DNA from: W425 sp964503235
Lineage (GTDB): Bacteria > Chloroflexota > Dehalococcoidia > Dehalococcoidales > RBG-16-60-22
NCBI GenBank assembly: GCA_964503235.1
Contig: CAZCZJ010000010.1
Coordinates: 1 to 39,740, forward strand
DNA: 39,740 bases
Direction of reading: 5' to 3'
Shown: positions 38,430-39,740 of the stretch, piece after piece
Numbering within the stretch: position 1 is the stretch's first letter
Layout of the letters: every line of letters begins with the position of its first letter
Translations under genes and position numbers: made by a program
Notes under the pieces: model-generated
What the model was told of the DNA's origin: nothing
The model's input: only the letters and a program-made list of their open reading frames with translations
The model's database searches: none

Positions 38430-39266
38430 CTATTGTGCTTCTGCCAGCTTCCTCTTTATCTCGGGTATAGCTTTGGAGGCGGCCAGTTCACCCAGGGTTA
38501 TCAGCTCCGGAGTCCGGCGGAATTCACCGGCGGAGATATCAGCGGTGTCCGGCTCGATGACGACATCGGCATTTTCCAGGCTATTCTTTGCCAGTGAATA
38601 CGTGGTGATGTATACGGACTGTATCAATACCTGGAAAATATTCGGGGATTTTTGAGCTTTTCTTGGCTGGCTATCCGACTTACCTATACGACCGGATACA
38701 TCAGGATTTACATTGACGGCGATAATGAAATCGGCGCCCATCTGCCGGACTACCTCGACCGGTACCGGAGTCGTCAGGCCACCGTCGACCAGGTATCTGC
38801 CTTCGTGTTTTACCAGGGTGAAGATACCGGGAAGGGAAATACTGGCTCTTATCGCTTCGGTTACCGAGCCGCTATTTATAACTATCTCTTCGCCCGTGTG
38901 GATGTCCGTGGCGACGCAGGCAAAGGGTATTTGCAGGTCTTTAAAATCAATATTGCCACCCAGGATGGATTCCAGTAATTTCTCTATTTTTCTGCCTTTA
39001 ATAAAGCCCGTCTTGGGGAAAGAAGGGTCTATCATCGGAGCACGCTTTTTCCAGCCCGGGTCCAGGGCATGGTATCTCATCCGTTCGATATCCCTGTCCC
39101 GGGCGTAAACAGCGCCAATGATGGCGCCGGCGCTGGTGCCGGCAATCATATCGATAGGGATGCCTTCTTTATGGAGGACCGAAACGACACCAACATGAGC
39201 CAGGCCCCGGGCGGCGCCGCCGCTCAAAGCCAGGCCGACTGTCTTGCGTTGTAGATGCGCGTTCAT
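38430..39266 (-). CDS. Patatin-like phospholipase (RssA type)
   Basis: The 278-residue protein has the patatin lipase fold. The oxyanion loop is LALSGGAARGLAHVG, the nucleophile serine lies in IAGTSAGAIIGAVYA (GxSxG), and the aspartate of the catalytic dyad is in YLVDGGLTTPVPVE (DGG). The ATG at 39266 is chosen because the upstream GTG at 39317 falls inside a REP-like repeat. Family members are bacterial esterases of mostly unknown substrate. With plsC in the same stretch it could take part in phospholipid turnover. Confidence 0.9.
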   Translation of the reverse strand: MNAHLQRKTVGLALSGGAARGLAHVGVVSVLHKEGIPIDMIAGTSAGAIIGAVYARDRDIERMRYHALDPGWKKRAPMIDPSFPKTGFIKGRKIEKLLESILGGNIDFKDLQIPFACVATDIHTGEEIVINSGSVTEAIRASISLPGIFTLVKHEGRYLVDGGLTTPVPVEVVRQMGADFIIAVNVNPDVSGRIGKSDSQPRKAQKSPNIFQVLIQSVYITTYSLAKNSLENADVVIEPDTADISAGEFRRTPELITLGELAASKAIPEIKRKLAEAQ

Positions 39267-39310
39267 CCTGTACCCGAGACGTTCGACTCTTTTAAAATTG
39301 TTCTCGTTCC

Positions 39311-39378
39311 CGCTCACCCTGAGCTTGTCGAAGGGCGGGACTGAAATCCCTCATGGTTCGACAGGCTCACCATGAGCG
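39311..39378. repeat. Head-to-head pair of REP-like repeats
   Basis: CGCTCACCCTGAGCTTGTCG starts at 39311. Its inverse, GGTTCGACAGGCTCACCATG, with AGCG after it, ends at 39378. Each unit is the common TGAGCYTGTCGAA-type intergenic repeat, and together they form a large imperfect inverted repeat between the HerA-like gene and the patatin gene. Confidence 0.7.
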
Positions 39379-39394
39379 GTATGTATTTTGTTCT

Positions 39395-39740
39395 CTATTC
39401 CCACAGCTCCTCGATGTCCTTCTCCGCCTGGGCGGTGGTTGTCTGACTGCCAGCCTGCCCGAAGTCCTTATACGACTGGGCGGAACCGTACTCGCGGGGT
39501 TGGAAGGCTACCGGCATCGGTACGGCGTGCCCGAAAATCAAAGCCTGCTGTTTTGGCGCCAGCCTTGCCAGCACGGATTTCAACTCGCTTTTACCGGAAA
39601 CACCGGCCAGAACGCTATCGATGTCCTTCTCATTATCGAGGAGGCAGGTAATCTTGGTGCCCATCTGCGACATCACTTCCTCGTCGATGCCGCTGGGGCG
39701 CTGGTCGATGACCAGCAGGCTGACGTTGTACTTGCGCATC
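39395..39740 (-). CDS. HerA/DUF87-type ATPase, C-terminal part
   Basis: Only the last 115 residues are inside the window; the gene continues past its right end. The part seen has YNVSLLVIDQRPSGIDEEVM followed by GTKITCLLDNEKDID. This matches the SQRPS-type segment and the strand after it in HerA-like translocation ATPases. LAPKQQALIFGHAVPMPVAF is the usual C-terminal strand pair, followed by a glutamine- and threonine-rich tail. Such ATPases pump DNA or act in repair and defence. The Walker motifs are outside the window. Confidence 0.75.
   Translation of the reverse strand, partial: MRKYNVSLLVIDQRPSGIDEEVMSQMGTKITCLLDNEKDIDSVLAGVSGKSELKSVLARLAPKQQALIFGHAVPMPVAFQPREYGSAQSYKDFGQAGSQTTTAQAEKDIEELWE

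Overview
The window looks like a chromosomal piece of a free-living anaerobic bacterium, most likely a member of the Chloroflexota class Dehalococcoidia. This placement is an inference from gene content: a corrinoid methyltransferase pair, a split methylmalonyl-CoA mutase, a ferredoxin-fused EtfA, a DUF177-rpmF-fabD-fabG cluster and a PurO-like protein. No rRNA or marker tree was available. The base composition is balanced. It is a draft assembly: one run of exactly 100 N interrupts a methyltransferase gene and is flanked by a 55-base overlap.

Layout. 0-4.6 kb: tRNA-Pro, an SDR oxidoreductase, then a URO-D-type methyltransferase and its corrinoid protein, divergent from a LysR regulator with a well placed candidate operator. 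4.7-10.4 kb: a minus-strand block encoding a DUF169 protein, an EtfB-like protein, a GlcD-like FAD oxidoreductase, a CCG-domain iron-sulfur protein, a UDG-fold protein and a DUF1326 protein. 10.5-15.4 kb: tRNA-Val, an MBL-fold hydrolase, then fabF-recJ-purO-like. 15.4-17.3 kb: ftsY-lgt-small membrane protein on the minus strand. 17.6-20.1 kb: methylmalonyl-CoA mutase large subunit, epimerase and B12-binding subunit. 20.1-22.2 kb: a small accessory patch with a lipoprotein, a tiny membrane protein, a GNAT remnant and the gapped methyltransferase. 22.2-28.7 kb: rubrerythrin, an LsrF-like aldolase with a zinc dehydrogenase, two small proteins, and a purine salvage set (hpt, adenine deaminase, a phosphoribosyltransferase). 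28.7-31.7 kb: the fatty-acid/ribosomal L32 cluster and an FKBP isomerase. 32.4-35.8 kb: acyl-CoA dehydrogenase with EtfB, a ferredoxin and Fd-EtfA. 36.6-39.7 kb: ispH, plsC, a patatin-like phospholipase and the end of a HerA-like ATPase.

Metabolically, the acyl-CoA dehydrogenase/ETF set, the propionyl-CoA branch (mutase plus epimerase), fatty-acid synthesis genes and the corrinoid methyl transfer pair fit an anaerobe that handles acyl-CoAs and methylated compounds. The DUF169 operon appears to be a second flavin/iron-sulfur electron-transfer module of unknown substrate.

Two points stand out. First, four genes (fabF, ftsY, lgt and the orphan etfB-like gene) appear to start at AUU, AUU, AUC and CUG, each just behind a good Shine-Dalgarno sequence and each matching the family N-terminus. 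Second, the region 31.9-38.4 kb carries a family of non-coding elements in a short and a long form, sharing a left-end CCCCC/GGGGG hairpin. They sit at the 3' ends of minus-strand genes, and one copy even supplies a ferredoxin stop codon. No CRISPR array, intact insertion sequence or prophage was seen.
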